Assembly: GCA_022841825.1 (NCBI GenBank) | Contig: JALHQT010000008.1 | Span: 310,001-374,000, forward strand | Length of the DNA stretch: 64,000 nucleotides | Direction: 5' to 3' | From: Anaerolineae bacterium | GTDB lineage: Bacteria; Chloroflexota; Anaerolineae; Aggregatilineales; Phototrophicaceae | Shown here: piece by piece, positions 1-8,852 of the stretch | Numbering within the stretch: position 1 is the stretch's first letter | Layout: each line of letters starts with the position of its first letter | Notes under the pieces: model-generated | What the model was told of the DNA's origin: nothing | Seen by the model: the letters and a program-made list of their open reading frames with translations, nothing else | The model's database searches: none | Position numbers and translations under genes: made by a program

Positions 1-2
1 TC

Positions 3-3000
3 GCCTATCGTAAGGCAGAGATGCTCGCGACGGACGACCAGGATCGCCTGTTGGCACAACAGATGATCGAGCGCTTCAACAAGTGGCTGCAAGATGCTGC
101 GCGCCAGGTGCCCACGCGCCGTAATATCGCAACAGCGCTGTGGGCTGCGGCGGAAGACGATGACGAGCGGACGTTCGAGGAGGACTGGGACACACTCACC
201 CTCGAAGAATTGTTTCAGACCCGCCGCCGACTTTCGACGACCGGCACGCTCGATCAGACGCAGATCGCCGACGACCCATCGCTGGAACACAGCGAGCACA
301 GCAGGATTATCGGCGAACCGGACGTCACATCGAGCGATCAGGAAGACGAAGGCTGGATGTCCGGCGAGTCGGCACCGAGTGTTTCCGAAGCGCAAGGACA
401 GACGCAGTTCGACCTGGGCAGCGCGCCGCTCTCGCAAACCCAGTTCCGACAGGAGCGTAAGACCGCGACAGTCGTGCGCGCGCGCCGCCAGCCCCCACAG
501 CAGGGCGAATTCGAGATCGGCGACCGCATTGAAGACCGCTATGAAGTCGAAGACGTGCGGCGCGGCGGCATGGGCGTCGTCTATCTGTGTTATGACCGCG
601 AGCAGGGGGTAGGTGTCGCGCTCAAGAGCTTTCAGGCGCGCTTCTTCGATAACGACCGCGCCATCGCCCGCTTCATTCAGGAAGCGGTAACCTGGATTCA
701 ACTGGAAAAGCATCGCCACATCGTGCAGGCGAAGCTCGTGCAGAACATCGCCGGGCGTCCGCACATCATCCTCGAACACATCGGTGCCGCCGAGGGTCTT
801 GAGCCTGATCTGCGGAGTTGGATCGATCACAAGCGGCTGACGCTCCCGCAGTCTCTGGAGTTTGGGCTGCACATCGCGTTAGGGATGCAGCATGCCGCCC
901 AGCGTGTGCCCGGTCTCGTCCACCGAGACCTCAAACCTGCCAACATCCTCGTCACGCACGATGGTATCGCCAAAGTGACCGATTTTGGCTTGGTGCGTTC
1001 GGTCGATATCGACGACCAGGCGCTGCCCGTGTTGGAACGCGAACTGAAGCTCACGCCTGACGACCGGCTGACGCGCGTCGGTGCTATCGTCGGTACCGCG
1101 CCCTATATGTCCCCGGAGCAGTGTAAGGCAGGCGATGTCGATCTGCGGTCGGACATTTACGCCTTCGGCTGCGTCCTCTACGAGATGATCTGCGGTCGCC
1201 CGGTCTTCCAGGTGCGCAAGTACGACGACTGGCTGCACGCACACGTCTCGGAAACACCGGTCTTCGACGAGCTTTATGAGGGAACATTAGCGCCCGAACT
1301 CAAGCGCCTGATGATGGGCTGCCTGGAGAAATCCCCCGCCGACCGACCGCCCTCCTGGGGTCACATCGTCGCGGAACTGTCCACCATCTTCGAAGCGATC
1401 ACCGGCGCACCTGCCATCCTCGAAATTACCGGACCCGCGCTGGAAGCACGCGAGCTGATGGACAAGGGCTACAGCCTGACAGAGCTGCATCGCTACGAAG
1501 AAGCCCTGCGCGCCTACGACCGCGCCATCGCGCTCCAACCCGATTACGCCTGGGCATGGGCGCGCAAGGGACGCACACTGCGCCTGCTTGAACGCTATGC
1601 GCAGGCGGTCGATTGTTATGACGAAGCACTGCGGATTCAACCGCGTTATGCCTGGGCGTGGAAAGGCAAAGGCATCGTTCTGGAGCGCATGAGTCAGATG
1701 AACGATGCGCTCGAATGTTACCGGGTCGCCACAGAGATCGACCCCAACGACGTGTGGAACTGGTACAACCAGGCGGACGCACAGCAGACGCTTGGAAACT
1801 ACGAGGTCGCCTTGCCGCTCCTCACGCATGCGCTGCAAATCGACCCACAGCACGCCAATAGTTGGGCAAAGCAGGGGCAAATCCTCCGGCAGCAGGGGCG
1901 GCATCAGGAGGCATTAAGCGCCTACAGCCACGCCGTGCGACTGGAACCGAGCTACGGTTGGGCGCACAATGGGCTGGGGCTGACGCAGAAGACGCTTGGG
2001 ATGACGAAAGATGCGCTCCTCAGCTTCAAGCGCGCCGTCAAATTTCAGCCGGACGAAGTCTGGCACTGGTACAACCTGGCGGAAATCCTGGTCGATCTGC
2101 GCCAGTATCAGGATGCGCTTGACGCCGCGACCGAAGCGACGCGAGTCAGCCCCGACCATGCGCCAAGCTGGGGCAAGCTGGGGCAGGTCCTGCGCTATCT
2201 CAAGCGTCATGACGAAGCGCTCCGGTCGTACGACCGCGCCGTCGAACTACAGCCCGATTACGCCTGGGCGCTCAATGGTCGCGGGATCGTCCTGGAGCAA
2301 TTAGAGCGCTATCAGGAGGCGCTCGATTCGTATCGGCGTGCCGGGTCGATTAGCGGCAGCGATGTCTGGTACTGGTACAACCAGGGCAATGTCCTCACGC
2401 TGATGGGGCGCTACGAAGACGCGCTGGCACTCCTCCGCAAAGCGGTCGAAATCGACCCCAGCCATGCGCGCAGTTGGGCGCGCCTCGGCAACGTCCTGCG
2501 TCATCTCAACCGCCTCAACGAAGCAGTCGCCGCTTTCGAACGCGCCACCCATGTCGATCCCGGTTACGCTTGGGCATGGAACGAACTCGGCATCGCCCTC
2601 GACCGGCTTGGCAGCGACGAAGCCGCGCTGATCGCGTTCCGCAACGCGACCGATGCCGCGCCCCATGACCCAACCTACCTCCATCAGCAGGTCGATATGC
2701 TGATTACGCTTGGCAAGTTTGGCGATGCGCTGCAACTGCTCGAAAGCGCGCTTAAGTTCGACGCGCGCAATCCGCGTTCATGGGCAAAACATGGTCAGGT
2801 CTTGCGTCGTCTCAATCGCCTGGAAGAGGCGCTGCACAGTTATTCCCGCGCGGTAGAGATCGACCCGGCGTACAGTTGGGCGTGGAACGGGCGAGGGTTG
2901 ACGCTGGCAGCGCTGGGGCGGCACGATGATGCGCTTGCCTGCTTCCGCAAAGCGACCGAACTCGACACCGGTGACCTGTGGTACTGGTACAACCAGGGCG

Positions 3001-3785
3001 ATGAGCTGGTGACGATGGGTCGCTTCCGCGAGGCAACCGAGTCGCTCGAACACGCGCTGAAGATCAACCCAAACCACGCCGAAAGCTGGGCGAAGCTCGG
3101 TCAGGCGCTGCGCCGCCTCGACCGCAATGGCGACGCGCTCGTCGCCTACGACCAGGCGCTGGCGCTCAACCCCAATTACGGATGGGCATGGAATGGGCGC
3201 GGCTTGGCGCTCGAATCGCTGGAAAAGCACGAAGAAGCCCTCGCCAGCTACGAACGCGCCGTGCAGCTTGAGCCAAACGTGCTCTGGTACTACGCCAACG
3301 CCGTCGAACTCCTGCGCGAGATGGAGCGCTACAACGACGCGCTCACGCTGATCGACCGGGCGGTTGCGCGACTGCCGGAGAACCCAGGCGGATGGGCGCG
3401 TCGCGGGCAGATCCTGCGACGGCTCTACCGCTACCCTGAAGCGATTGAGACTTACAAACGCGCGCTCGAGCTTGACCCGACCTACGCCTGGGCATGGAAC
3501 GGCTTAGGCTTGGCACAGAACGCCCTCAGGATGCACGACGAGGCGCGCAAGAGCTTTGAGCAGGCAACCCGCTATAACGCCGAAGATGCCTGGTTCTGGC
3601 ACAATCTGGGCGATGCACGGCGGTCGTGCGGCGATACCAAAGGGGCGGCGGACGCCTATCGGCGCGCGCTGGAGGTGGATGTGGGGCACGAAGCCAGCCG
3701 CCGCAAGCTGAACGAGCTTGACCACGCGGCTGACGATGTGAGCAAGAGCACAGATGACAAGAGAAAGACAGACGATGAAGAGTAA
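3..3785 (+). CDS. Ser/Thr protein kinase with about 21 C-terminal TPRs (5' partial)
   Basis: A Hanks-type kinase domain lies at about residues 171-455, counted from the Met at 21. It has the glycine loop RGGMGVV, the ATP lysine in VALKSF, HRDLKPANIL, DFG and SPE. A long TPR array follows from about 487 to 1230. Its repeats come in sets of three: a SWAKLGQ type, an AWAWNGRG type and a VWYWYNQ type, giving about seven super-repeats of roughly 102 residues. The frame is open to the window edge (Ala-Tyr-Arg-Lys-Ala-Glu before the Met), so the true start is probably upstream. No transmembrane segment is visible, so it is probably cytoplasmic. Its stop overlaps the following FHA gene, which suggests the FHA protein is a phospho-dependent partner (inference). 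The TPR array probably scaffolds protein complexes. Confidence 0.93.
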   Translation, partial: AYRKAEMLATDDQDRLLAQQMIERFNKWLQDAARQVPTRRNIATALWAAAEDDDERTFEEDWDTLTLEELFQTRRRLSTTGTLDQTQIADDPSLEHSEHSRIIGEPDVTSSDQEDEGWMSGESAPSVSEAQGQTQFDLGSAPLSQTQFRQERKTATVVRARRQPPQQGEFEIGDRIEDRYEVEDVRRGGMGVVYLCYDREQGVGVALKSFQARFFDNDRAIARFIQEAVTWIQLEKHRHIVQAKLVQNIAGRPHIILEHIGAAEGLEPDLRSWIDHKRLTLPQSLEFGLHIALGMQHAAQRVPGLVHRDLKPANILVTHDGIAKVTDFGLVRSVDIDDQALPVLERELKLTPDDRLTRVGAIVGTAPYMSPEQCKAGDVDLRSDIYAFGCVLYEMICGRPVFQVRKYDDWLHAHVSETPVFDELYEGTLAPELKRLMMGCLEKSPADRPPSWGHIVAELSTIFEAITGAPAILEITGPALEARELMDKGYSLTELHRYEEALRAYDRAIALQPDYAWAWARKGRTLRLLERYAQAVDCYDEALRIQPRYAWAWKGKGIVLERMSQMNDALECYRVATEIDPNDVWNWYNQADAQQTLGNYEVALPLLTHALQIDPQHANSWAKQGQILRQQGRHQEALSAYSHAVRLEPSYGWAHNGLGLTQKTLGMTKDALLSFKRAVKFQPDEVWHWYNLAEILVDLRQYQDALDAATEATRVSPDHAPSWGKLGQVLRYLKRHDEALRSYDRAVELQPDYAWALNGRGIVLEQLERYQEALDSYRRAGSISGSDVWYWYNQGNVLTLMGRYEDALALLRKAVEIDPSHARSWARLGNVLRHLNRLNEAVAAFERATHVDPGYAWAWNELGIALDRLGSDEAALIAFRNATDAAPHDPTYLHQQVDMLITLGKFGDALQLLESALKFDARNPRSWAKHGQVLRRLNRLEEALHSYSRAVEIDPAYSWAWNGRGLTLAALGRHDDALACFRKATELDTGDLWYWYNQGDELVTMGRFREATESLEHALKINPNHAESWAKLGQALRRLDRNGDALVAYDQALALNPNYGWAWNGRGLALESLEKHEEALASYERAVQLEPNVLWYYANAVELLREMERYNDALTLIDRAVARLPENPGGWARRGQILRRLYRYPEAIETYKRALELDPTYAWAWNGLGLAQNALRMHDEARKSFEQATRYNAEDAWFWHNLGDARRSCGDTKGAADAYRRALEVDVGHEASRRKLNELDHAADDVSKSTDDKRKTDDEE

Positions 3786-4155
3786 AGAAATCTCCATCAC
3801 CTTCATGAGCGGTCCCCTGGACGGACACACGATGCGTTTCGACCAGCCAACCACCGGGGACAGCGCCGTCCTCACCATTGGGCGACGCGAAAACTGCGAC
3901 ATCTACCTGCCCTTCGACAATCAGGTCTCCCGGCTTCATGCCAAGCTGGGGATCAATTCGGTCGCAGTCACCGCCAGCGAATCGGTCGCCGAGCCGCTGG
4001 TGCTGTCGTTCTGGCTGGAAGATGGGGAAAGCCGAAATGGCACCTTCATCGAGCGCGACAAGCAGCCGCTGCGCGGGCGCGCAGCACTCCGCCCCGGCAC
4101 GTTGTTCCGCATCGGGCGCACCTGGCTGCGCCTGGATATTCCGCTGCCGGAGTGA
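3775..4155 (+). CDS. FHA domain protein
   Basis: This 126-residue protein is essentially one FHA domain, a phosphothreonine-binding fold. It carries the family signature: GRRENCDIYLP near residue 36, SRLHAKL near 53 and SRNGTF near 86. The start at 3775 is preceded by AGAGAAAG at good spacing; an alternative Met at 3754 adds seven residues. It overlaps the 3' end of the upstream kinase gene by 11 bases, so the two are very likely cotranscribed and translationally coupled. The probable role is to bind phosphorylated kinase or substrate. No fused effector domain is present, so it would act as an adaptor (inference). Confidence 0.88.
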   Translation: MKSKEISITFMSGPLDGHTMRFDQPTTGDSAVLTIGRRENCDIYLPFDNQVSRLHAKLGINSVAVTASESVAEPLVLSFWLEDGESRNGTFIERDKQPLRGRAALRPGTLFRIGRTWLRLDIPLPE

Positions 4156-4165
4156 AAAAAGTATC

Positions 4166-4239
4166 GAGTGATGAGGTGATGAGGAAAATGGGGTGTTGAA
4201 TAATCCTCATCCCCTTTTGCCTCATTACCTCATCACCTC
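4166..4239. repeat. Long imperfect hairpin, GATGAGGTGATGAGG word (family alpha)
   Basis: The left arm (4166-4193) and right arm (4211-4239) are near reverse complements made of GTGATGAG words. The loop is about 17 bases. The element fills the space between the convergent FHA gene and the minus-strand gene. The right arm contains that gene's TAA stop (4225-4227) and encodes its last residues, EVMR. The same word builds the hairpin at 41027-41144. Confidence 0.8.
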
Positions 4240-5193
4240 TTGCGCCATCACCTCTCGCAACACCGCCTCGTCGCGCCGCAGGTTGCGCCGCCGCACAATC
4301 AGCGAAACCACGAAAACGCCGAGCACGGCAAATGCCGCCACAAGCCCCAGAACGAGGTAATTCGTCGTCTCCGGTGTCAGGAAGAAGTCACGCACGACCG
4401 TCAGGGCTACGGCATCGTCTGGCGTGACAGCGCCAGCCGGACCGATGATGATGTCCGCTGTCAGTTCACCACTGCGCCGCACCAGTGCCAGGTAATCGTC
4501 GGCACCGACGCGCATTCCCTGGCGATACCATGTCGTCGCGCCGACCTGCTCGTCCGTGAGTTCGCCCTCGCGCGTCGCATCCAGCCCCAGCGCTGCCGCA
4601 CCCGCATCGACGACCGCCGACGCACCTGCCGCATCTGCCAGCGGACTATCCAGCGGAACGACGAAAGCGAAGACCGGCTCGCGGGCACTGAACGTGATGA
4701 CATATTCCACATCGTCAATGCGCTGCGAAAACACGGTCAGCGCGCGTGTATCGCTCGCGGGCAGCTTGTACAGACGCTGCGTCCATTCGCCAGTCGTAAG
4801 CTGCACATCCGCCTGCTGCAAAAGCTCCAGCTCCGGCGCATCAATCGCTTCCGGTGCCCACTCCGCCAGTCGCGCCTCGACATCGCCGCGCAGCGCGAAT
4901 GCATCAATCTGTGCGCCCAATACATCATTCACAAGACGAACGCCGTCAGTACTGACATTTTCCCAGCCCGCTGGGACGAGGATGTTATGGCGGTCGGTCG
5001 GGTCAGAATAGAAGTTCAGGATCGACGTGCCACCCTCCTGGGCATGGGCAGCGGCGGGCAGGAACAAAAGCAGGAGAAATACGAACGTAGGGAGGAAACG
5101 AAGGTACACGAAGGTTTGAGACGCTCTTCGTGAAGCTCCGTCTTCTCCGCGCCTATGTGTTGAAAAGTCTTGCATCTGCACGCTCGCCCTCAT
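4225..5193 (-). CDS. Membrane-anchored exported protein of unknown function
   Basis: I do not recognise the family. The protein has an N-terminal hydrophobic segment (TFVYLRFLPTFVFLLLLFLP, then AAAHAQ) that looks like a cleavable signal. A soluble extracellular region of about 220 residues follows, then a C-terminal transmembrane helix (YLVLGLVAAFAVLGVFVVSL) and a basic cytoplasmic tail. The Met at 5193 overlaps the ccmC stop as ATGA. From there about 28 residues before the hydrophobic core are encoded by a family-gamma repeat. An alternative GTG at 5109, inside the repeat, would give a compact 23-residue signal peptide. Coupling to ccmC suggests a role near cytochrome or envelope biogenesis, but that is only context. 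Confidence 0.75.
   Translation of the reverse strand: MRASVQMQDFSTHRRGEDGASRRASQTFVYLRFLPTFVFLLLLFLPAAAHAQEGGTSILNFYSDPTDRHNILVPAGWENVSTDGVRLVNDVLGAQIDAFALRGDVEARLAEWAPEAIDAPELELLQQADVQLTTGEWTQRLYKLPASDTRALTVFSQRIDDVEYVITFSAREPVFAFVVPLDSPLADAAGASAVVDAGAAALGLDATREGELTDEQVGATTWYRQGMRVGADDYLALVRRSGELTADIIIGPAGAVTPDDAVALTVVRDFFLTPETTNYLVLGLVAAFAVLGVFVVSLIVRRRNLRRDEAVLREVMAQEVMR
5081..5164 (-). repeat. Family gamma hairpin element overlapping a signal-peptide coding region
   Basis: Read on the minus strand it begins TTCAACACATAGGCGCGGAG and ends with a CCTTCGTGTACCTTCGTTTCC arm. The first 26 bases match the intergenic element at 8205-8296 with about three differences. The element lies 26 bases after the ccmC stop but inside the next reading frame, so part of the predicted signal peptide (TFVYLRFLPTFVF) is repeat-derived. 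Confidence 0.75.
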
Positions 5194-5960
5194 TTTTCCA
5201 ACGCCTGCGCCTTCAGCGCGCGCAAGCGTTCCGTATCGTCTTCCAGGCGAATGCGATGCCAGATCAACGTGATCGGCAGCAGCGCTGTCCAGACAAGAAA
5301 GTGGAATGCCAGCGTTAGCCCAACGCCAGGGGTCGCTGCGAGCTGGAAATCACCCTGCACAAATGCCTCGGTGCCGTTAAAGACGGGACCAATCACGATC
5401 GGATGAATGCTGCTCGGCACGATGCGCGGGATGATCAGCGTCAGTATCACCGTCGCAATCGCGAACATCCCGTAGACGGAAGCGAAGCGCCGCCGCTGTT
5501 CCAGATTGTCGATCCCCGCCCGCAGCATCAGGTATGCAGCATACGTCAGCATCATCACCGCCGCTGACGTCAGGCGCGGGTCCCAGTTCCACCACGTATT
5601 CCAGATCGGGCGCGCCCAGATCGAACCCGTAACGATATTGATCAGAGACAGCGCCAAGCCGACTTCCACGCCTGCCAGCGCCAGCGTATCCCAGCGCGCC
5701 TGGCGCGTGCGCAGATACAGGATACCGCCCAGCGTCGTCGCGCCGTAGGCGACGAAGGAGCCGAAGAACGCCGCCATATGAATATGAAATATGCGCTGGA
5801 CATTCCCCTGTTCCAGATCGCGTCCGCTGAAGCCAAGCGCCAGCAGCAGCCCCAACCCAACGCCCACTATCGAGACAGCCGTCAGGACGAGCAGCAGTTT
5901 CGGCAGTCCGCGCTGTTCCTCACGCCCAAATGCACCTGAAGTCTGTGCAGAAGTCGTCAT
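5190..5960 (-). CDS. ccmC: Cytochrome c biogenesis heme transporter permease CcmC
   Basis: This six-helix membrane protein carries the tryptophan-rich WWD signature (IWNTWWNWDPRLTS). That motif is the heme-handling site of CcmC, which passes heme to CcmE in system I cytochrome c maturation. Histidines in IFHIHM and in the later loop fit the axial heme ligands. The start at 5960 (MTTSAQTS) has GAGGG six bases upstream and gives about 256 residues, close to the usual 240. An ATG at 6023 would add an unlikely leader. The stop overlaps the next gene as ATGA. No ccmA, ccmB or ccmE is in the window. Confidence 0.88.
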   Translation of the reverse strand: MTTSAQTSGAFGREEQRGLPKLLLVLTAVSIVGVGLGLLLALGFSGRDLEQGNVQRIFHIHMAAFFGSFVAYGATTLGGILYLRTRQARWDTLALAGVEVGLALSLINIVTGSIWARPIWNTWWNWDPRLTSAAVMMLTYAAYLMLRAGIDNLEQRRRFASVYGMFAIATVILTLIIPRIVPSSIHPIVIGPVFNGTEAFVQGDFQLAATPGVGLTLAFHFLVWTALLPITLIWHRIRLEDDTERLRALKAQALEK

Positions 5961-6131
5961 CATATCCCTCATACAACCCGGCTCATTTGTGAAAAGACTA
6001 GCAGATCGCGGATACGAGTTCAAGGAATCTACAGAAATCTATAGAAACGGGGTTCTCATTCGCAACTCTTTCATTTCGTATTGCGTACAGGACTCTAGAA
6101 CGCTAACGGGGAAGCGTAAGGAGCATATCCC

Positions 6132-7139
6132 ATGACACCATTACGGCAAGAAACACGACGAACTAACAATAACTTTCTGGCACTCATCCTGATTGGCATC
6201 GGCGCGATCTGGCTGCTTGGGCAGACCAACATCCTCAGCGGCGCGAGCTTCGCCATCCTCGCGCGCGTCTGGCCCGTCATCCTGATCGCGATTGGCGTCA
6301 ACATCCTGATCGCCCGGAACAATCCGGCGCTCAGCCTTTTGGTCGGAGCGGCGACCATCATCATGCTGCTGGCGCTGATGATCGTCGGTCCCGCCCTCGG
6401 TTGGGTCACCACGCCCGAAGTCCAGAATCAGGTCGTCAGCGAGCCGCTCGGCGACGCCAGTCGTGCCGAAGTTCGCCTCGATCTCTCGGTGGGTGATGCC
6501 AATGTGCGTGCTGCGCAGGACACGAATGCGCTGATCACTGCCGATGTGAATTACCTCGGCGATCTCCGCTTTGAGGTCAGCGGCGGCGATACGCGCCTCG
6601 TGCGCCTCTATAACGACAATCAGCAGAGCACCAACTTCTTCACGCCATTCTGGGGCTGGGGCAATGATGAGCAGCGCCTGCGCTGGGATGTCGCCCTGTC
6701 GCCCAACATACCGATTGACCTCCAGGTCAACGGCGGCGTTGGCGAAAGCACGCTCGACCTGAGCGACTTGCAGCTCACCAACCTCGACGTGAACACGGGC
6801 GTCGGCGGCATCAATGTCACGCTGCCCGCGGGCGATTACACCGTCGATATCAGCGGCGGCGTTGGCGGGACGGACATCCGTATCGACGAAGGTGCGGCGC
6901 TCAACATCACCGTCAACGCGGGCGTCGGCGGCACCAACATTGACGTGCCGGAAGGGATGGCGGTACGCCTGGATGCCAACGGCGGCTTGGGCGGTGTGAA
7001 TGTCCCAGGCGGCTGGGAGCGCATCTCCGGCGAGCGCGACGAAGGCGTCTGGCAGACGGTGGATTATGCCGCCGCATCGGCGGACGAACGCATCACCATC
7101 GACTACAATGGCGGCGTCGGCGGGCTGACAGTTCGATAG
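6132..7139 (+). CDS. Toast-rack/LiaF-like membrane protein
   Basis: The N-terminal third holds three to four hydrophobic helices in the LiaI/LiaF-type arrangement (FLALILIGIGAIWLLGQTNI, VWPVILIAIGVNILI, LLVGAATIIMLLALMIVG). The rest is a beta-solenoid-like toast-rack domain with recurring GGVG turns about every 20 residues. LiaF-type proteins sense or modulate envelope stress through a histidine kinase, but none is nearby. AAGGAG precedes the start. A soluble paralogue follows at 7295, so the pair may act together at the membrane and in the cytoplasm (inference). Confidence 0.8.
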   Translation: MTPLRQETRRTNNNFLALILIGIGAIWLLGQTNILSGASFAILARVWPVILIAIGVNILIARNNPALSLLVGAATIIMLLALMIVGPALGWVTTPEVQNQVVSEPLGDASRAEVRLDLSVGDANVRAAQDTNALITADVNYLGDLRFEVSGGDTRLVRLYNDNQQSTNFFTPFWGWGNDEQRLRWDVALSPNIPIDLQVNGGVGESTLDLSDLQLTNLDVNTGVGGINVTLPAGDYTVDISGGVGGTDIRIDEGAALNITVNAGVGGTNIDVPEGMAVRLDANGGLGGVNVPGGWERISGERDEGVWQTVDYAAASADERITIDYNGGVGGLTVR

Positions 7140-7167
7140 TCGTAGGGGCATTACAAGCCGCACGCGA

Positions 7168-7254
7168 ATGCGCGGTGCATAGTGCGCGGTGCGAACAAAC
7201 ATTGTCCACTTACCTGACCCTGTTTGTTCGCACCACGCACCGCGCACTACGCAC
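7168..7254. repeat. Long imperfect hairpin, GTGCGTAGTGCG word (family beta)
   Basis: The left arm (7168-7200) ends in GGTGCGAACAAAC and the right arm (7222-7254) begins GTTTGTTCGCACC. About 28 of 33 positions pair across a 21-base loop. The element is downstream of the stop at 7139. The same arms with a different loop occur at 15537-15634. From 7255 to 7287 a single-arm run of CATCACTCATCAC/GTTACCC words follows, resembling families alpha and delta. Confidence 0.8.
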
Positions 7255-7294
7255 CCATCACTCATCACTCGTTACCCATCACTAGGAGAATCCC

Positions 7295-8197
7295 ATGCCA
7301 GAAGAGAAGAAGTTCAAGACAGAATGGTCGTTTTCGTTCGATCAGCTCGGCAAAGACGTTGGCGAATTCGTCAAGAACCTGGGCGGCAGCGCTGAGGACA
7401 CCATCAAGCAGGATGAATTCAGCGCGCCGCTGGATGGCGCGACCAGCGCCAACGTCCGCATCAATTTCTCGGTCGGCGAGTCGATGCTGCGCGGGCTGAC
7501 CAACCTCGACAATCTGATCGAGGCAGACCTGACGTATGTAGGCGAGATCACCTTTGCAGTCAACGGCACCACCGAGAAGTCCGTCACCCTCAGCCAAGCT
7601 GCGAAACCTGCCGATTGGGCACGCAACATCGTGGGTTGGATCGGCAGCCGCGGCAAGCTGCGCTGGGATGTCGGGCTGGCGACGGGCATCCCAATGGCAT
7701 TGGCAGTGCACGGCGGCGTCGGCGAGGTCAAGCTCAATCTGACCGAACTCGACCTGACACATTTTGAGCTGCACGGCGGCACAGGCGAGATCGATGTCAT
7801 GCTGCCTGCCAGGACTACCCCCTACGCCGCCAACATCTACTGCGGCGTCGGCGAGTTGGAGATCAGCATCCCGGCGCACGCCAACGTCGATTTGACGGTG
7901 CGCAGCGGCGCGGGCGAAGTCGATATTCGCGTCGGCGACGGCGCGAACGTGACCGCGAAAATCGACGGCGGCTTGGGCGAATGCCAGGTGCACCTGCCCG
8001 TCGGCATGGCGGGACGTGTCGAGGCGCAGACGGGCATCGGCGAAATCCGCCTGAATTCCGCTTTCAATCGCCTGAGCGGCGGCGAAAACGAATTCATCAG
8101 CAAGAGCGGCGTTTGGGAGACGGCGGACTACGCGACGGCAGAGAAGAAGTTCACGCTGCACTACAAGGGCGGCGTCGGCGAGCTGAACGTCCGCTAA
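7295..8197 (+). CDS. Soluble toast-rack domain protein
   Basis: This 300-residue protein has no signal peptide or membrane helix, so it is probably cytoplasmic. It shares layout and motifs with the preceding gene: an N-terminal globular part with NVRINFSVGE, a linker, then regularly spaced GGVGE/GGTGE/CGVGE turns of a beta-solenoid. The shared KLRWDV and LRWDV segments support descent from a duplication. TAGGAG lies just upstream of the ATG. No catalytic motif is visible. A binding or scaffold role beside its membrane-bound paralogue is likely, but the function is unknown. Confidence 0.78.
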   Translation: MPEEKKFKTEWSFSFDQLGKDVGEFVKNLGGSAEDTIKQDEFSAPLDGATSANVRINFSVGESMLRGLTNLDNLIEADLTYVGEITFAVNGTTEKSVTLSQAAKPADWARNIVGWIGSRGKLRWDVGLATGIPMALAVHGGVGEVKLNLTELDLTHFELHGGTGEIDVMLPARTTPYAANIYCGVGELEISIPAHANVDLTVRSGAGEVDIRVGDGANVTAKIDGGLGECQVHLPVGMAGRVEAQTGIGEIRLNSAFNRLSGGENEFISKSGVWETADYATAEKKFTLHYKGGVGELNVR

Positions 8198-8204
8198 AGA
8201 AAAG

Positions 8205-8296
8205 ATTCAACACGAAGGCGCGGAGAAAACGGAGGTACACAGAGGCATTTGACCTTCTTCGTGTATCTCTGTTCCCTTCGTGTCTTCGTGTTTCAA
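8205..8296. repeat. Long imperfect hairpin, ACACGAAGG word (family gamma)
   Basis: The left arm (8205-8245) reads AACACGAAGGCGCGGAGAAA and onward. The right arm (8253-8296) is made of CTTCGTGT words and ends CTTCGTGTTTCAA, an imperfect reverse complement. It starts eight bases after the TAA of the toast-rack gene. A related copy is at 5081-5164. Confidence 0.8.
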
Positions 8297-8381
8297 TTCT
8301 GGCTGTCGGGCATCTGGTGGAAATTATCGTGTTGCTTCGCTATGATACAGGCTCTTATGTCCAGACGTTTTGAGATACGCT

Positions 8382-8636
8382 ATGAATGCTGAACCCAAAG
8401 GTCTTGCAAATCTGCCTCCCGTGCGCTGGGCGTTGACTCATCCACGCATCGCTGCCTGGATCGTCCTGTCGGTCGGGATGATTATCCTGCTCGTCCTGAC
8501 GGCGCGCGATGTTGGGCTGCTGCCGGGGCAGTGGATCGCGCTGATCACCGCCTGCGTGCTGGTGGCGGGCGCGTGCATCTGGATCATCAGTTGGGAAGAC
8601 AGCGACGAAGAGGAAACCAGCACAACACCTCCCTAA
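8382..8636 (+). CDS. Small two-helix membrane protein
   Basis: This 84-residue protein is mostly two hydrophobic helices (IAAWIVLSVGMIILLVLTA and WIALITACVLVAGACIWII) with an acidic C-terminal tail, DSDEEETS. The ATG at 8382 is preferred; a TTG four codons earlier is possible. I do not recognise a family. It resembles small inner-membrane proteins with no conserved catalytic residues. Confidence 0.6.
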   Translation: MNAEPKGLANLPPVRWALTHPRIAAWIVLSVGMIILLVLTARDVGLLPGQWIALITACVLVAGACIWIISWEDSDEEETSTTPP

Positions 8637-8756
8637 ATCCCTCCCTCGCAGCCCTGCGCTCGCCTAATGCGATCGCCAGGCTGCAAGCTGTGTGGAGAGA
8701 GGCTTTCCTAACGAAGGTGCCCTCCGCTCCTACACAACGCTGATGCTATGCATATA

Positions 8757-8786
8757 CGACGCCTACAGGGCGTCGATCTTTTTCTT
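8757..8786 (+). terminator. Probable rho-independent terminator
   Basis: CGACGCC (8757-8763) pairs perfectly with GGCGTCG (8769-8775) across a five-base loop, followed by ATCTTTTTCTT. It lies between the small membrane protein and hsp20. It could end the upstream transcript or act as a leader structure for hsp20. Confidence 0.6.
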
Positions 8787-8852
8787 ACGTCGCCCGCTTA
8801 TCCTGAAATCATCAACAGTCTGACACTCTTCTCTGATTTCAGGAGCAAACTC

